In this document: in pieces, positions 7,980 to 8,923 of the stretch
Layout: each line of letters opens with the position of its first letter
Position numbering within the stretch: position 1 is the stretch's first letter
Source of the DNA: Actinomycetota bacterium
Lineage (GTDB): Bacteria > Actinomycetota > Actinomycetes > JACCUZ01
Length of the DNA stretch: 8,923 nucleotides
Assembly: GCA_030841195.1 (NCBI GenBank)
Contig: JAVEDA010000187.1
Coordinates: forward strand, 1 to 8,923
Reading direction: 5' to 3'
The notes under the pieces: generated by a model
Databases searched by the model: none
Seen by the model: the letters and a program-made list of their open reading frames with translations, nothing else
What the model was told of the DNA's origin: nothing
Translations under genes and position numbers: made by a program

Positions 7980-8923
7980 GTGAGACGACACCCACTTGCC
8001 GCCGCCGGCACAGGACTGGCCGCAGCCGCTCTGATCGCTGCATCAGTGCTGCCCGGCTCGACCGCTACGGCTGCCACCAAGTCCCCCTCCGGCGCCAAGG
8101 CCGTCGGGGGCTTCAAGCACATCGTCGTGATTTACGAGGAGAACCACAGCTTCGACAACCTCTACGGCAGCTGGGGCAAGGTCGGTGACCGCAAGGTCAA
8201 TGGCAGGTCCAAGGCCAGTCCGGCGAAGAAGCAGCAGATCGCCCAGGACGGCCATGCCTACGCATGCCTGATGCAGAACGACGTGAACCTCACCGTCGGG
8301 CCGCTGGCCGGCACCTGCGGGGCGGAGTCGGTGCCGCAGGCCGACGGGACCTCGGTCAACTACGTCAGCCACTTCACCAACAAGCCGTTCCGGATCGACA
8401 CCTACATCAAGCCGACCGACACGACCTGCCCGCCGATCGACAACCTGTTCGGCTTCCCCAACGGCGTCCCCAAGGGTCAGGGCACGCCCGGCGGCTGCAC
8501 TCGCGACCTGGTGCACAAGTTCTACCAGGAGCAGTACCAGCTGCACGGCGGCAAGATGAACCGCTACGTCACCGGCAGCGACGCGGTCGGGCTGTCGATG
8601 GGCTACTACGACACCAAGAACCTGCCGATCTACCGCTACCTGCACGGCAAGAAGGCCCCGCACTACGTCATCGCGGACCACTTCTTCCAGGCGGCGTTCG
8701 GCGGGTCCTACCTCAACCACCAGTACCTCGTGGCGGCCCAGCCGCCGCTGTGGACCACGGCCCCGGCGAACGAGCACAGCGTCATCGACAGCGCCGGCAT
8801 GCCGCGCAACAACTACCCGCTCTACCGCACGACGTACCCGGCGCAGGACAAGACGGTGACCCAGGCGTGCGGCCTGCCGACCACTGTGGCGGGTCGCGCG
8901 TGCGGTAACTGGAGCGTCAACAC
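7980..8923 (+). CDS. Secreted phosphoesterase, acid phosphatase / phospholipase C family (3' partial)
   Basis: At least 314 residues are encoded; the frame is open to the window edge and the C-terminal part is missing. A signal peptide is clear: Arg2-Arg3, a hydrophobic core LAAAALIAASVLPG and a likely cleavage near residues 31-33 (TATAA). The mature protein opens with HIVVIYEENHSFDNLYG (residues 47-63), the hallmark N-terminal motif of the PF04185 phosphoesterase family, in which the Glu-Asn pair (54-55) helps bind the catalytic metal. A second family block, ADHFFQAAFGGSYLNHQYL (232-250), probably carries the nucleophile (Ser243 by analogy with the Francisella acid phosphatase AcpA; inferred). 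The central MGYYDTKNLPIYRYL (207-221) also fits. Six cysteines follow the signal peptide (96, 113, 150, 173, 297, 308), consistent with extracytoplasmic disulfides. The substrate, phosphomonoester or phospholipid, cannot be told. The start is fixed by GAGGAGG (7966-7972). It follows glmS by 97 bases. Confidence 0.9.
   Translation, partial: MRRHPLAAAGTGLAAAALIAASVLPGSTATAATKSPSGAKAVGGFKHIVVIYEENHSFDNLYGSWGKVGDRKVNGRSKASPAKKQQIAQDGHAYACLMQNDVNLTVGPLAGTCGAESVPQADGTSVNYVSHFTNKPFRIDTYIKPTDTTCPPIDNLFGFPNGVPKGQGTPGGCTRDLVHKFYQEQYQLHGGKMNRYVTGSDAVGLSMGYYDTKNLPIYRYLHGKKAPHYVIADHFFQAAFGGSYLNHQYLVAAQPPLWTTAPANEHSVIDSAGMPRNNYPLYRTTYPAQDKTVTQACGLPTTVAGRACGNWSVN

Noticed and set aside
8043..8777. 244-codon - strand frame at the right end
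   Set aside because: It is antisense to the phosphoesterase, whose signal peptide, ribosome-binding site and family motifs are convincing. The antisense translation is Val/Arg/Gly-rich and featureless.

Overview
The window is high-GC DNA with GTG starts, TAnnnT-type -10 boxes and the gene order rplM-rpsI-glmM followed by coaA and glmS. This points to an actinomycete. A Nocardioides-like member of the Propionibacteriales is my best guess, but that rests on gene style and order rather than on a marker phylogeny. No tRNA, rRNA, CRISPR, insertion sequence or prophage signal is visible, and no gene-free gap exceeds about 185 bases.

Layout, left to right. (1) Positions 1-2114 hold the 3' two-thirds or so of a GH13 alpha-amylase-type enzyme. 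It carries two tandem Ig/FN3-like repeats and a C-terminal pullulanase-associated (CBM41-like) module. (2) After a short gap with a good promoter come rplM (uL13), rpsI (uS9) and glmM (phosphoglucosamine mutase), then a small lipoprotein gene with four extra cysteines. All are on the + strand with gaps of 62, 10 and 29 bases, so they probably form one operon. (3) coaA (type I pantothenate kinase) lies on the - strand. It converges on the lipoprotein gene with a 13-base gap and is head-to-head with glmS. (4) glmS (glucosamine-6-phosphate synthase) follows on the + strand, apparently transcribed as a leaderless mRNA. (5) From 7980 to the window end is the 5' part of a secreted phosphoesterase of the acid phosphatase / phospholipase C family (PF04185 type), with a signal peptide and a strong Shine-Dalgarno sequence.

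Functionally, GlmS makes glucosamine-6-phosphate from fructose-6-phosphate and glutamine, and GlmM turns it into glucosamine-1-phosphate. These are the first two steps towards UDP-GlcNAc and peptidoglycan. CoaA commits pantothenate to coenzyme A, whose acetyl form is used in the next (GlmU) step; GlmU is not in the window. The ribosomal proteins tie this locus to growth rate. The amylase and the phosphoesterase at the two ends look like exported nutrient-scavenging enzymes flanking a conserved housekeeping core.

I do not see a clear undescribed system. The points most worth a second look are the leaderless glmS start overlapping the coaA 5' end, the orphan cysteine-rich lipoprotein, and the unusual C-terminal architecture of the amylase.
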